64,000 nucleotides of DNA from Halomonas sp. S3-1-1 (GTDB taxonomy: Bacteria; Pseudomonadota; Gammaproteobacteria; Pseudomonadales; Halomonadaceae), in NCBI RefSeq assembly GCF_023757625.1, contig NZ_JALGBZ010000002.1, positions 682,001 to 746,000 on the forward strand, given 5' to 3'. Under the pieces are notes generated by a model that saw only the letters and a list, made by a program, of their open reading frames with translations, did no database searches and had not been told where the DNA came from. Positions 15,915-25,632 of the stretch are shown piece by piece. Numbering within the stretch: the stretch's first letter is position 1; each line of letters opens with the position of its first letter. The position numbers and the translations under genes were made by a program.

Positions 15915-18900
15915 ATGGACGCACTGCTGACCTACGCCACAAAACTTGCAAGTCAAAAAGCTTCGGCAATTGAGATACCCCTTCCAGGCCGAGTAGCCTA
16001 TTTGGTTAGCCATGGGCAAAGCTATGCAAGCAACGGCTATGCAATCAGAACGCAAGGAATTGCACACGCCTTGAACCAGCACGGCTTGGAAACGCTGTGT
16101 TTTGTAAGGCCTGGCAGGCCATGGGAACTTAAGGCAGGAAAAAAAGGTACCCAAGCGGAAGTCAATATTGATGGGGTTCGCTATATTCATCGGCGCTGGT
16201 TGGCGGGTGAAAAGCCTAAAAATGAAATCGAACATCTAGAACAAAGCGTTGAATACTTTACCGAGCTTTTCAGAATTTATCGGCCCAGCGTGGTGTTGGC
16301 GGCCTCGAACTATATCGTAGGGTTGCCCGCTTGGGTAGCCGCCAAACGGTTGGGCCTGCCTTTCTATAATGAAGTGCGCGGTTTCTGGGAGCTTTCTCAA
16401 GATGCCCGACAGCCAGGGTATAAAGATACCCAAGAATTTAGAGCTGAAGCTGAGCGCGATAGCTTTGTAGCCCAACAGGCTGAAAAAGTATTTACCTTGA
16501 ACCAGCCCATGCTGGATGCGCTGATAAAGCGCGGCGTCAATGCAGAAAATATCGCTTTAGTACCTAACGGGGTAAGCAAGCTACCTGAAACCAAACTCGC
16601 TGATACTGCCCTGAAAGCAAAGCTGGGAATTGAGCAGGGCGATAAAGTGGTTGGTTACGTAGGCAGCTTCAATGCTTACGAAGGCCTGGATGTACTGTTG
16701 AAAGCCTGTGCCGAACTGGTGCAGCAGGGCGAAAAGATCAAACTGTTGCTGGTAGGTGATGACCAGCCAATCACACGAGCGCTCAGTAAATCCAGAACAC
16801 CACTAGAGGTTGAAGAACATGCCTCGTGGCTGATTCAAGTAGGCCGTGTACCTCACGAGCAGGTGGCTGACTATTATGCGTTGGTAGATACCATCGTGAT
16901 ACCGCGTAAGCGGTTATCGGTTTGTGAACTGGTACCGCCCATGAAAGCTGCCGAAGCGTTGGCTTACGGTAAACGGTTGGTGTTATCAGATTTGCCTGCA
17001 CTGCGTGCAGTGTGTCAGGAAGGAAACGCGGTTGTATTTGTGGCGCCTGATCAACCCACAGCGCTGGCTGATGGCATACTCCAGCAGCTAGCACAGGGCC
17101 AAAAGCCGGCTGCGATTGATTATGGCGCTGTGAAACTACTGAATTCGACACGGGTAATGAGTGATGTTTTTCAAAACCAAAAAGACGAGCCTTTAGACAG
17201 CAGTAATATCCCAAAAGAAACGGCTAGTGATGTCAGCCAAGTGGGCTATGCTACTATCAGCCAATGGTTTTATACGCACGGTAAGCTTACTGATACATTA
17301 AACGCCTTGGATAGCTTGCAAAAAAGCGGTAAGAAGTTCGATAAGACCAAGCGCGATTTCCAAGAGTTTGTGGGCGGGCTTGCCCGTCTCAAGGGCGGTT
17401 GGAAACTGCCACCCCGGCAGCCGAATCCGGGCCTCATGTCGCGTCGGTACCATCTTCTTTATTGCCTTCACCAGTCGGTACCCCATGCGACCAATGGATA
17501 CTCCACCCGTTCCCATGGCGTAGCGGTAGGTTTAAAACAGGCGGGCTGGCAGGTGCGTGCCACCACTCGCCCAGGCTTTCCGTGGGATGCGAACGTTAAA
17601 GGGCTTAACAAGGGGTATCACGAAGCGGAAGTTGAAGGTATTACGTATGCCGCCTGCGCCGGTTGGAATCTGGCCAAGACGCCGCTGGACTTTTATTTAG
17701 CTGAAGCCGCCGACCATTACGTGCGCGAAGCACAAACAAGCGGCGCAGAAGTTATCGTTGCTGCTTCTAATCATATTACGGCGCTGCCTGCGCTCATGGC
17801 CGCCAGGCGCTTGGGGCTGCCGTTCGTATATGAAGTGCGCGGCCTTTGGGAAGTAACTCAAGCCTCGACACAGCCTGAATGGGCGGGCTCTGAGCGTTAC
17901 GAGCTGATGCGCGAACTCGAGCAGCAGGCAGCTCGTGAGGCGGATCTGGTCATCACGTTAACCAATGAGCTTGCCGCTGAACTGGCATCCTGGGGGGTAG
18001 CGCATGAACGGATTGTAGTGGTACCCAACGCGGTAAATGCTGAACGTTTCAAGCCCATCGCCCCCGATGCCAAAGTAATAAAAGAACTGAAACTCAAGAC
18101 AGGCGTGCCGGTTATTGGTTACGCAGGCAGTGCAGTTGCCTATGAAGGGCTGGAGCTATTGCTGGAAGCACTGGCCCAGCTTAAGACTATAGGCCAAGAC
18201 TTCATTTTTGTACTGGTGGGCGATGGCAAGGTAATTGATACCGTAAAAATGAAAGCCAAAGCGCTGGGTATTGAAAAGCACTGCCGCTTCACTGGGCGTG
18301 TACCGTTTGATGCGGTGCCAAAGTATCTTTCCTGCATGGATATTATGCCGGTTCCGCGCTTATCTTCAGCGGTTACCGAAATGGTATCGCCGCTCAAACC
18401 CCTTGAAGCCATGGCCATGGGTAAGGCCGTGGTACTTTCAGATGTTTCCCCGCACAAGACCATGGCGGGGGATAACGAACGCGCGCGGCTATTCCAGAAA
18501 GACAGCGCGGAAGACCTTTGCCGCGTACTGAAATCACTGATTGATAGCCCCCAGGAGCGTCAGCGCTTCGGGCTTGCGGCTCGCGCCTGGATAGAGCAGG
18601 AGCGTACCTGGAACCACGTTACACGTCTTTATGCTGAAAGCCTGGAGCTTGTACGTTCAGCCGAACGTGTTTTACCGGAAGCAGAGCACCAGGCTTCTCC
18701 CAAGCGATTGGAACAGTTAACACTTGGCTTGATTGCTGATCAATTCACTACCGATACGCTAGCCAGTGCCGTCAAGGTAGTGCCGCTTTCACCTGAGAAC
18801 TGGCGGGAAGAGTTAGCCAAGCAGCCGATAGACGCAATGTTTGTAGAGTCGGCCTGGAAAGGCAACGACTGGAAGTGGCATCGCAAGGTGGGTTATTACA

Positions 18901-21152
18901 GCGATGAAGAGTTTGCGCCTTTAAGCGAACTGTTAGCGCATTGCCGTGCCCAGGCTATACCATCGTTATTCTGGAACAAGGAAGACCCGGTTCATTTTAA
19001 TCGCTTTCGTAAAGCGGCCTCATTGTGTGATCACGTATTTACTACCGATAGCCGCCGTATCATTCCCTACTTGTCCACGCCGGGGGCGCTAACCCAGACC
19101 GCCAGCAGCGCGCCGTTCTACGCTTCACCCAAGATCCATAATCTGCTGCCTTCCACGCGCGAATGGCAGCCTACCGCCGCCTATGGTGGAACCTATTACG
19201 GCAAGCGCTACCCCGAGCGTACCGAGTATATGGATAAGATCATGAGTGCCGCAGCACCGCTTGGCCTTACCATTTACGATCGCCAGCACGATGACCCGGA
19301 ATCGCCGTACAAATACCCGGGCGGGTTGGGTAGCTATGTGGCCGGTAGCTTAACGTACGAAGAGATGATTCAGGCGTACAAAGCCCACCCGGTACAAATC
19401 AATGTGAACTCGGTGCTGGATTCACCCACCATGTTCTCGCGCCGGGTAGTAGAGACAGTTGCCTGTGGCTCACCGCTAATTTCTGGCCCTGCGCTCGGTA
19501 TGAACCGCTACCTTGAAGGGGCAGGGCATGTGGTGCGTACAGAAAGCGAAGCGGCGCAAGCGCTGGAAAATTTGATGCATCACCCGGCTTACCGCTGGCG
19601 CAATGCACTCAAAGGTGCGCGAGCTATCATGCGTGCTCACACTACCGAGCTGCGCTTATCGCAAATGCTGCGTACTGCTGGCGTAGTGGTAGATGCTCCG
19701 CAACCGCCCGATATAGCGCTGGTGACGGACGAAATTACCGAAACCGCCGCCCAGCAGCTGATGTCACAAACCCTTCGCCCTCAGCGTGTTCTTGCGAGCC
19801 AGTGGCAGCATGGCACACAAGCACAGCTGGAAGCAGCGGGCATTGCATGTGGCAGCCCAGAAGGGCAGCGCGTGGAAACCAATTCCCTTTGGCTATTGGC
19901 TACCTCCCGGGCGTTGGAAGAGTTGGAATCAGAAGATCTGGAAGACTTAGCTTGGACTACTTACTATGCGCCCCAGACGCGTATTGGTTTCAGCCGAGAT
20001 GCCGTGCTGGGTGAAGGCCAATGGCCTGGGGTTGCCCAAGAAGGCATAGCGGTAAATGATGGCCTACAGTTAGTGCGCGCTACTGAAAGCAGCCCGCTTG
20101 AATCTTTTGTGAAGGAAGCTGCAAACCAGCCGGCCTTAGCTCTACGCAAACCGCCGCAGATTCACGAACAGGCACCCAATGTAGAACCCAAAAAGACAGT
20201 TGTTATTGCCGGGCACGATCTCAAATTCATTAAACCCTTCTACCCTTACTTCACTGATGCGGGTATTCGGTTGTTGCTCGACTTCTGGACAGGCCACAAC
20301 CAGCACAATGAAATAGCCAGTAAGCGGTTAGTACGCCAAGCAGATACTGTTTTCTGTGAATGGATGCTGGGCAATGCCATGTGGTACGGCAAGCATAAGC
20401 GAGAGGGGCAGAAGCTGGTAGGACGTTTACATGCCCAAGAGTTACGCAGCGCTTTATTTGATAAAGTACCATTTAAAGCTTTTAATACTGTGATTTTTGT
20501 TGGCCCTCATATGCTCCGTAATGCTCAAAAACGCAATCCAGCACTGAATAAAAATGGGATAGTGATATATAACGGGGTCGACGTTGAGGCTATGCAGGCT
20601 GTTCCTAGAAAAGTGACTAATGGTAAAGTTTTAGGCTTAGTCGGTATGGTGCCGCAAAGTAAGCGGTTTGATCTTGCACTGGATATACTTAAAGAACTAC
20701 GTAAAGAAGACGAAGGCTATACGTTACGCATTAAAGGCAAGCGGCCAGAAGATTATCCGTGGATGGTAAATCGATCAGAAGAAATGGCGTGGTATGAAGA
20801 ACAGTATTGTCGAATGGATGAGGATCCACTGTTAAAACATGCTGTTTTCTTTGATCCTCAGGGTAATGATATGCCCGAGTGGTACTCTGGCGTCGATTAT
20901 ATTCTATCAGTTAGTGATCATGAGAGTTTTCATTTAGCTGTTGCTGAAGGGGCTGCTGCTGGTTGTCAGCCAATAGTTTTACCTTGGGTGGGTTCGAATG
21001 AAATATATCCAAAGGAATGGGTATATTTGAATGCTAAAGCAGCTTCAAAAGGTATAAAACACGATAAAAATAAACAGGTCAATATAAAAAACTTTGCGAG
21101 TGAAAATTTTAGTATAGATGTGGTTGCTAAGGCAGTTATTGAAAAAAATTAA
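15915..21152 (+). CDS. giant multidomain glycosyltransferase (four GT-B-like domains)
   Basis: 1745 residues with no signal peptide or membrane span. Domains in order: GT4-type domain 1 (about 25-400; NEVRGFWELSQ, VPNGVSKLP, PPMKAAEALAYGKRLV); GT4-type domain 2 (about 510-905; YEVRGLWEVTQ, VVVPNAVNAERF, SPLKPLEAMAMGKAVV), clearly a duplicate of the first; a CgeB/spore-maturation-like GT domain (about 935-1260; LFWNKEDPVHFNRF, RRVVETVACGSPLI); and a fourth GT1/GT4-like domain (about 1428-1745; VIYNGVDVEAM, SDHESFHLAVAEGAAAG). Such fusions usually add several residues of one repeat unit in sequence. Base composition falls in the last 600 bases, merging into the AT-rich genes that follow. Sugar specificities are not predictable. 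Confidence 0.88.
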   Translation: MDALLTYATKLASQKASAIEIPLPGRVAYLVSHGQSYASNGYAIRTQGIAHALNQHGLETLCFVRPGRPWELKAGKKGTQAEVNIDGVRYIHRRWLAGEKPKNEIEHLEQSVEYFTELFRIYRPSVVLAASNYIVGLPAWVAAKRLGLPFYNEVRGFWELSQDARQPGYKDTQEFRAEAERDSFVAQQAEKVFTLNQPMLDALIKRGVNAENIALVPNGVSKLPETKLADTALKAKLGIEQGDKVVGYVGSFNAYEGLDVLLKACAELVQQGEKIKLLLVGDDQPITRALSKSRTPLEVEEHASWLIQVGRVPHEQVADYYALVDTIVIPRKRLSVCELVPPMKAAEALAYGKRLVLSDLPALRAVCQEGNAVVFVAPDQPTALADGILQQLAQGQKPAAIDYGAVKLLNSTRVMSDVFQNQKDEPLDSSNIPKETASDVSQVGYATISQWFYTHGKLTDTLNALDSLQKSGKKFDKTKRDFQEFVGGLARLKGGWKLPPRQPNPGLMSRRYHLLYCLHQSVPHATNGYSTRSHGVAVGLKQAGWQVRATTRPGFPWDANVKGLNKGYHEAEVEGITYAACAGWNLAKTPLDFYLAEAADHYVREAQTSGAEVIVAASNHITALPALMAARRLGLPFVYEVRGLWEVTQASTQPEWAGSERYELMRELEQQAAREADLVITLTNELAAELASWGVAHERIVVVPNAVNAERFKPIAPDAKVIKELKLKTGVPVIGYAGSAVAYEGLELLLEALAQLKTIGQDFIFVLVGDGKVIDTVKMKAKALGIEKHCRFTGRVPFDAVPKYLSCMDIMPVPRLSSAVTEMVSPLKPLEAMAMGKAVVLSDVSPHKTMAGDNERARLFQKDSAEDLCRVLKSLIDSPQERQRFGLAARAWIEQERTWNHVTRLYAESLELVRSAERVLPEAEHQASPKRLEQLTLGLIADQFTTDTLASAVKVVPLSPENWREELAKQPIDAMFVESAWKGNDWKWHRKVGYYSDEEFAPLSELLAHCRAQAIPSLFWNKEDPVHFNRFRKAASLCDHVFTTDSRRIIPYLSTPGALTQTASSAPFYASPKIHNLLPSTREWQPTAAYGGTYYGKRYPERTEYMDKIMSAAAPLGLTIYDRQHDDPESPYKYPGGLGSYVAGSLTYEEMIQAYKAHPVQINVNSVLDSPTMFSRRVVETVACGSPLISGPALGMNRYLEGAGHVVRTESEAAQALENLMHHPAYRWRNALKGARAIMRAHTTELRLSQMLRTAGVVVDAPQPPDIALVTDEITETAAQQLMSQTLRPQRVLASQWQHGTQAQLEAAGIACGSPEGQRVETNSLWLLATSRALEELESEDLEDLAWTTYYAPQTRIGFSRDAVLGEGQWPGVAQEGIAVNDGLQLVRATESSPLESFVKEAANQPALALRKPPQIHEQAPNVEPKKTVVIAGHDLKFIKPFYPYFTDAGIRLLLDFWTGHNQHNEIASKRLVRQADTVFCEWMLGNAMWYGKHKREGQKLVGRLHAQELRSALFDKVPFKAFNTVIFVGPHMLRNAQKRNPALNKNGIVIYNGVDVEAMQAVPRKVTNGKVLGLVGMVPQSKRFDLALDILKELRKEDEGYTLRIKGKRPEDYPWMVNRSEEMAWYEEQYCRMDEDPLLKHAVFFDPQGNDMPEWYSGVDYILSVSDHESFHLAVAEGAAAGCQPIVLPWVGSNEIYPKEWVYLNAKAASKGIKHDKNKQVNIKNFASENFSIDVVAKAVIEKN

Positions 21153-21168
21153 TTTATTCAGGTGTTTT

Positions 21169-23277
21169 ATGGAATTGCCAATAAAAGTTTTTGTATTAGG
21201 AAGCTGTGTATCGAGAGATCCTTTTGAAATTGCAGAAAAAAACAACTTTGAAATTATAGCATATCATGCTAGGTCAAGTTTTTCTTCATTGGGTGCTAAG
21301 CCGCACGTTGATCAAAAGATTTTATCGGAAATAAAGTCAAATTGGCAGCGTAAAATGGTACGTGCAGATATGGAGAAAAGTGTTTTAGAAGAAATAAAAA
21401 AAAATAATTTCGATATATTGCTTATAGATTTAATAGATGAAAGATTTAATATTTCAGTTAGGGGTGATTCTGTCCATACAGTATCTAATGAATATAAAAA
21501 AGCTTTATACCAGCCCAATAGTTATAGTTTTTTGAAAGCAAGTTCAAAGGAAAAATTAAAACTTTGGAAAAAAGGTTTGGAGGTGTTGAGTGATTTGCTT
21601 AAAGAGTCTATGCTTGAAAAAAAAGTAGTTATTAATAAAGTATACTGGACTCTAAAAGGAGATGGAGCTGATAAGCTATTAGATCGTTATACAGAAGAGG
21701 CTATTTATGAGACTAATGCTCAGCTTGAAGTTATGTATGATGAAATCGCAAACTCTATTCCTGATGCCAAGTTTATTAATTATAACTCAGGTGATTTGAT
21801 TGTTGATAAAAATCATAAATGGGGGTTAGAACCCTTCCATTTTTCTAGAAATGTCTTTTTACAACAGCTTAAAACGCTTAATGAAATTTGTTCATCTTAC
21901 ACTTCAGGTGGTTCGGAAAAATCTAAGAAGTGTGCAGTAATACACACTTTTGACGCTATTAAAGAGATTGAATGGCTTGGTTCTAAAGTTAGAAGCGAAA
22001 TTTTAACTTTAATTGAATTTTTATACTATCATGATCCTTTGGATTTTTATCGTCAAGCCAACATGAAAAATTGTATAAGTTTCAATTTTAATAATAAAAA
22101 ACTAACTTGCGATAGCTCTTTTCTAATTAGCCAGTCAAATTATTTATGTTTCTTTAATGAAGAGCAAGAAATTGAAATCGTGCTAGAACAAAGACATTTA
22201 AATGTTTCAGCTATTTATTTCAGGAAGTTTTCATTAGTTTATAAATTTGATGCAGCAACATTTCCTTTAAAGTTGGTAGAGTCTTTCTGCCTTGATCTAA
22301 AAGCCAAAAGCGAAGTTAAGAATAATTCATATATAGGCGTGTTGGTGTCTTATTCTCGACCGTACCACTATTTCTACGACATGGTTCCAGCATTAAAGTT
22401 AAATCTTGAAAAAATGAGTATAAAAGAAAAATACTCTGTGACGCCAATTAGAATTAATGGCGCAGATTTTTTAAATTTAGATTTTCTTGGTTTTTTTAAT
22501 GGTGTTCGGGGGAAGGACTTTGCATCTGAGGCTAGTGTAAATAAATACCTTATTAAAAATGGTTTTATTATTAAACTGGGTTATCCTAATTCTTTGTTAT
22601 CTAAAATAGACGGCTATTTTAATTCTAGGTTAAAGTATATTTCAAAATTTGATGAAATGCTATTAAATATTGTTCAGAGAGACTCATTGTCGATTTTTCA
22701 TGAACTGAATAAGTCGGAGTTTGTTTTTTGGGTTGGTATATGCGGAGAAAAACGGCGATGGAAAGAGCAGGAAAAAGGTATAGCACTTTGTGTTAGCGAG
22801 TTAAGGCGGCGTTTTTCTTCGGTTGTTGTATTGGTCGACGGTTTTACTTCTCCTATTTCAGGAGAAAATGTTAGCTTGAATGCCGATAAAGAAAATGACA
22901 TTTTGCAAAGAATACAGTTGCCGTTTGAAACTGATAAAAGTATAAAATTTATTAGCTTAATTAATCAAACCTCGGTTGAAAAGATAAAATATTCGCAATT
23001 TGTAGATGCATTTTTGACAGGTTTTCTGACTGACTCAATGTATCCTGCTAGGTTTTCTAAAGCAGTTGGTATAGGACATGGTTCATATGCAGCTAAAGAA
23101 AAATATTTAGAACACATCCATCCCAAAACACACTTTATAAAAAGTGATCGAAGAAGAGATGCGTCAATTTTTAAAAAAACTAATGAAAACTGGGCTAGGC
23201 AAAGCTACTCGATAAGATCTGGTGATGTGCTAAAAGAGTTTAAGATGATTTTAGATAATGAGGTTACCAATGATTAA
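21169..23277 (+). CDS. DUF6270-type N-terminal domain fused to an unknown domain
   Basis: 702 residues, AT-rich. The ATG at 21169 is used; the longer frame from 21118 overlaps the previous gene. The N-terminal 260 residues have FVLGSCVSRDPFE (near 8-20), ARSSFSSL (near 37-44) and EPFHFSRNVFLQQL (near 221-234), the layout of DUF6270 proteins found in capsule loci; the GSC and late H suggest an SGNH-hydrolase-like fold. The rest (about 270-702) is not recognised; a stretch with VFWVGICGEKRRWKEQ and GIGHGSYAAKEKY resembles no family I can name and might be a sugar transferase. It overlaps the aldolase gene by 8 bases. The function is unknown. Confidence 0.7.
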   Translation: MELPIKVFVLGSCVSRDPFEIAEKNNFEIIAYHARSSFSSLGAKPHVDQKILSEIKSNWQRKMVRADMEKSVLEEIKKNNFDILLIDLIDERFNISVRGDSVHTVSNEYKKALYQPNSYSFLKASSKEKLKLWKKGLEVLSDLLKESMLEKKVVINKVYWTLKGDGADKLLDRYTEEAIYETNAQLEVMYDEIANSIPDAKFINYNSGDLIVDKNHKWGLEPFHFSRNVFLQQLKTLNEICSSYTSGGSEKSKKCAVIHTFDAIKEIEWLGSKVRSEILTLIEFLYYHDPLDFYRQANMKNCISFNFNNKKLTCDSSFLISQSNYLCFFNEEQEIEIVLEQRHLNVSAIYFRKFSLVYKFDAATFPLKLVESFCLDLKAKSEVKNNSYIGVLVSYSRPYHYFYDMVPALKLNLEKMSIKEKYSVTPIRINGADFLNLDFLGFFNGVRGKDFASEASVNKYLIKNGFIIKLGYPNSLLSKIDGYFNSRLKYISKFDEMLLNIVQRDSLSIFHELNKSEFVFWVGICGEKRRWKEQEKGIALCVSELRRRFSSVVVLVDGFTSPISGENVSLNADKENDILQRIQLPFETDKSIKFISLINQTSVEKIKYSQFVDAFLTGFLTDSMYPARFSKAVGIGHGSYAAKEKYLEHIHPKTHFIKSDRRRDASIFKKTNENWARQSYSIRSGDVLKEFKMILDNEVTND

Positions 23278-24871
23278 GCAGTTGGATTGCACGCTACGTG
23301 ATGGCGGGTATTATAATTCATGGGATTTTTCTGAAGAGCTAATCCATGAATATTTAGAAGCCATGCACTCAGCCGGTGTCGATATTGTAGAGTTAGGCTT
23401 ACGCTCGCTTAAAAACACAGGGTTTCAAGGCCCTTGTGCCTTTACCACTGATGAGTTTATTCGAGGACTAACCATTCCAGATGGGCTTACCGTGGGCGTG
23501 ATGGTCAATGGCAGCGAGCTTGTGGGAGAAGTGCCCCAAATTGACGCGTTAGAACGCCTGTTTCCCAATGATGCTGCTCATTCCCCCGTGGAACTGGTAC
23601 GCATAGCCTGCCACGTTCATGAGTTTGCTGGTTCGCTACCTGCCGTTACGTGGCTTAAAAAGCGTGGTTTTATGGTCGGCTTCAACCTTATGCAGGTTGC
23701 CGACCGGACCGAAGAAGAAGTAAAAGCCTTGGCACGTGAGGCAAAAGCCTATCCCCTGGATGCGCTTTACTTTGCTGACAGTATGGGCAGCATGAACCCA
23801 GACCAAGCAGCACAAATTATTCAGTGGATGCGGACTGAATGGGATGGCCCCATGGGCATTCATACCCACGATAACTTGGGCCTAGCGCTTTCAAATACCC
23901 TGCGCGCTATCGATGAAGGTGTTACCTGGGTAGATGCAACCGTGACAGGTATGGGACGAGGTCCTGGCAATGCCCGTACAGAAGAGCTTGCCATTGAAAT
24001 TACCGAACGCCGTAATAAACAGGTAAGCATGGTTCCGCTAATGGCTTTGCTGCGTAAGCACTTTAAGCCAATGCAAGAACATTACGGCTGGGGTACTAAC
24101 CCTTACTACTACTTAGCGGGTAAGTACGGCATTCACCCCACCTATATTCAAGAAATGCTCAGCGACTCCCGCTACGATGAAGAAGATGTGCTCGCCGTCA
24201 TCGAACATCTGCGGGTTGAGGGCGGGAAAAAATTTAGTGTAAATACGTTAGATGCTGCACGGCGTTTTTATTGCGTAGATGCGCAAGGTAGTTGGTCACC
24301 TAAAACGGCTTTTTCAGGCTGTAACGTATTATTATTGGGCGCTGGGCCTGGAGTTGCGCGTCACCGAAAAGCTCTTGAACGTTATATTCGCACGGCAAAA
24401 CCCGTCGTTATTGCATTAAATACCCAGAGTGCTTTAGATGCTGAACTGATTGATCTACGTGTTGCGTGCCATCCTGTCCGCCTTCTCGCAGATTGTGCAG
24501 AGCATACCCGACTTCCTCAACCACTGATCACTCCATTCTCTATGTTACCGAATGATGTTCGTAGTGCGCTTGCTGGTAAGGAAGTACTTGATTTTGGGCT
24601 CAACATCGTTCCAGAAAAGTTTGTATTTGGCTCGATGCATTGTGGCTTACCTAGTTCGCTAGTGGTCGCCTATGCACTTGCGGCAATCACAAGTGGTAAC
24701 GCCAGTAAGGTATTTATGGCCGGCTTTGATGGTTACGGTGCAGACGATCCACGTAGTCAGGAAATGCGCCAGATTTTTGAACAGTATCAGGCCACTGAGC
24801 AAGCGGTAGACCTCGTTGCCATTACGCCTACCCGTTATGGCCTTCACACAGAATCCGTTTACGCCCTATAA
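23270..24871 (+). CDS. DRE-TIM aldolase-like protein with extra C-terminal domain
   Basis: 533 residues. The ATG at 23270 has TGAGG 6 bases upstream and lies inside the end of the previous gene. Residues 1-340 are an HMG-CoA-lyase/4-hydroxy-2-oxovalerate-aldolase-like TIM barrel: CTLRDGG (7-13, with Arg10 and Asp11), VELGLRS (40-46), FADSMGS (168-174) and metal-binding HTHDN (198-202). Family members cleave or form C-C bonds next to pyruvate or a thioester. The C-terminal domain (about 346-533; NVLLLGAGPGVARHRKAL, VFGSMHCGLPSSLV, VFMAGFDGYG) is unassigned and resembles DUF115/MptE-like folds. It is directly followed by a KdsB-like cytidylyltransferase and a HAD phosphatase, suggesting synthesis of a CMP-activated 2-keto sugar acid. 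Confidence 0.75.
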   Translation: MIKQLDCTLRDGGYYNSWDFSEELIHEYLEAMHSAGVDIVELGLRSLKNTGFQGPCAFTTDEFIRGLTIPDGLTVGVMVNGSELVGEVPQIDALERLFPNDAAHSPVELVRIACHVHEFAGSLPAVTWLKKRGFMVGFNLMQVADRTEEEVKALAREAKAYPLDALYFADSMGSMNPDQAAQIIQWMRTEWDGPMGIHTHDNLGLALSNTLRAIDEGVTWVDATVTGMGRGPGNARTEELAIEITERRNKQVSMVPLMALLRKHFKPMQEHYGWGTNPYYYLAGKYGIHPTYIQEMLSDSRYDEEDVLAVIEHLRVEGGKKFSVNTLDAARRFYCVDAQGSWSPKTAFSGCNVLLLGAGPGVARHRKALERYIRTAKPVVIALNTQSALDAELIDLRVACHPVRLLADCAEHTRLPQPLITPFSMLPNDVRSALAGKEVLDFGLNIVPEKFVFGSMHCGLPSSLVVAYALAAITSGNASKVFMAGFDGYGADDPRSQEMRQIFEQYQATEQAVDLVAITPTRYGLHTESVYAL

Positions 24872-24891
24872 GTCCAAAGAGAAGAAGTATT

Positions 24892-25632
24892 ATGCGTAGT
24901 GTTGTAATGATACCTGCTCGGTACGGTTCTAGCCGTTACCCCGGTAAGCCGTTAGTAAACCTGATTAATAAACCTATGGTGCTTTGGGTAGCCGAGTTAT
25001 CGGCTAAGGCGGTGGGTAAAGAGAATGTATACGTCGCCACTGAAAGCGAGCGGATTGCCAAGACAGTCGAAGACGCTGGTTTTAATGCGGTAATGACAAC
25101 CGATGATGCCTTGACCGGTACAGACCGGCTTGCTCAAGCGGCTGAAAAAGTGGAAGCAGATATTTATATTAACGTACAGGGTGATGAAGCGCTTGTAGAC
25201 CCCGCCGATATTTTAAAAGTACGTGATACAAAGCTTGAAAATATGGGAGATGTTATTAATGGTTTTAGCTGGGTATCCGGTGAGGAAGACCCGCATAGCG
25301 TAAATATCCCAAAGGTCATTACGACTGAAGATAACAAGCTTGTTTATATGTCTCGCGTTGCTCTGCCAGGTTTTAAAGATCCTAAATACGCTCCTTTGCG
25401 GTATAAAAAACAAGTATGCATATATGCGTTTACCCGTGAAGAGCTAGCATCATTCCGTGCGTTTGGGCGTAAAAGTGAATTGGAATACTACGAAGATATT
25501 GAGATTTTGCGCTTCCTCGAGATGGGTAAAACAGTTCGTTTAGTAGAAACTAAGCCCGGTAGCTTAGCGGTAGACGTACCAGAAGACGTAGCGAAAGTAG
25601 AGGCGGCGATGCGTAAGGCAGGGCTAGGATGA
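24892..25632 (+). CDS. KdsB-like CMP-sugar synthetase
   Basis: 246 residues, the size of CMP-Kdo synthetase. IPARYGSSRYPGKPL (residues 7-21) is the CTP-binding signature, NVQGDEALVDP (about 87-97) the metal-binding segment, and TGTDRLAQA (about 66-74) is conserved. It should activate an ulosonic-type sugar with CTP in the cytoplasm. It could be a second kdsB for Kdo itself, but its place between an aldolase and a HAD phosphatase, with 4-base overlap to the latter, suggests a dedicated sugar. The LPS kdsB is expected elsewhere in the genome. Confidence 0.85.
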   Translation: MRSVVMIPARYGSSRYPGKPLVNLINKPMVLWVAELSAKAVGKENVYVATESERIAKTVEDAGFNAVMTTDDALTGTDRLAQAAEKVEADIYINVQGDEALVDPADILKVRDTKLENMGDVINGFSWVSGEEDPHSVNIPKVITTEDNKLVYMSRVALPGFKDPKYAPLRYKKQVCIYAFTREELASFRAFGRKSELEYYEDIEILRFLEMGKTVRLVETKPGSLAVDVPEDVAKVEAAMRKAGLG

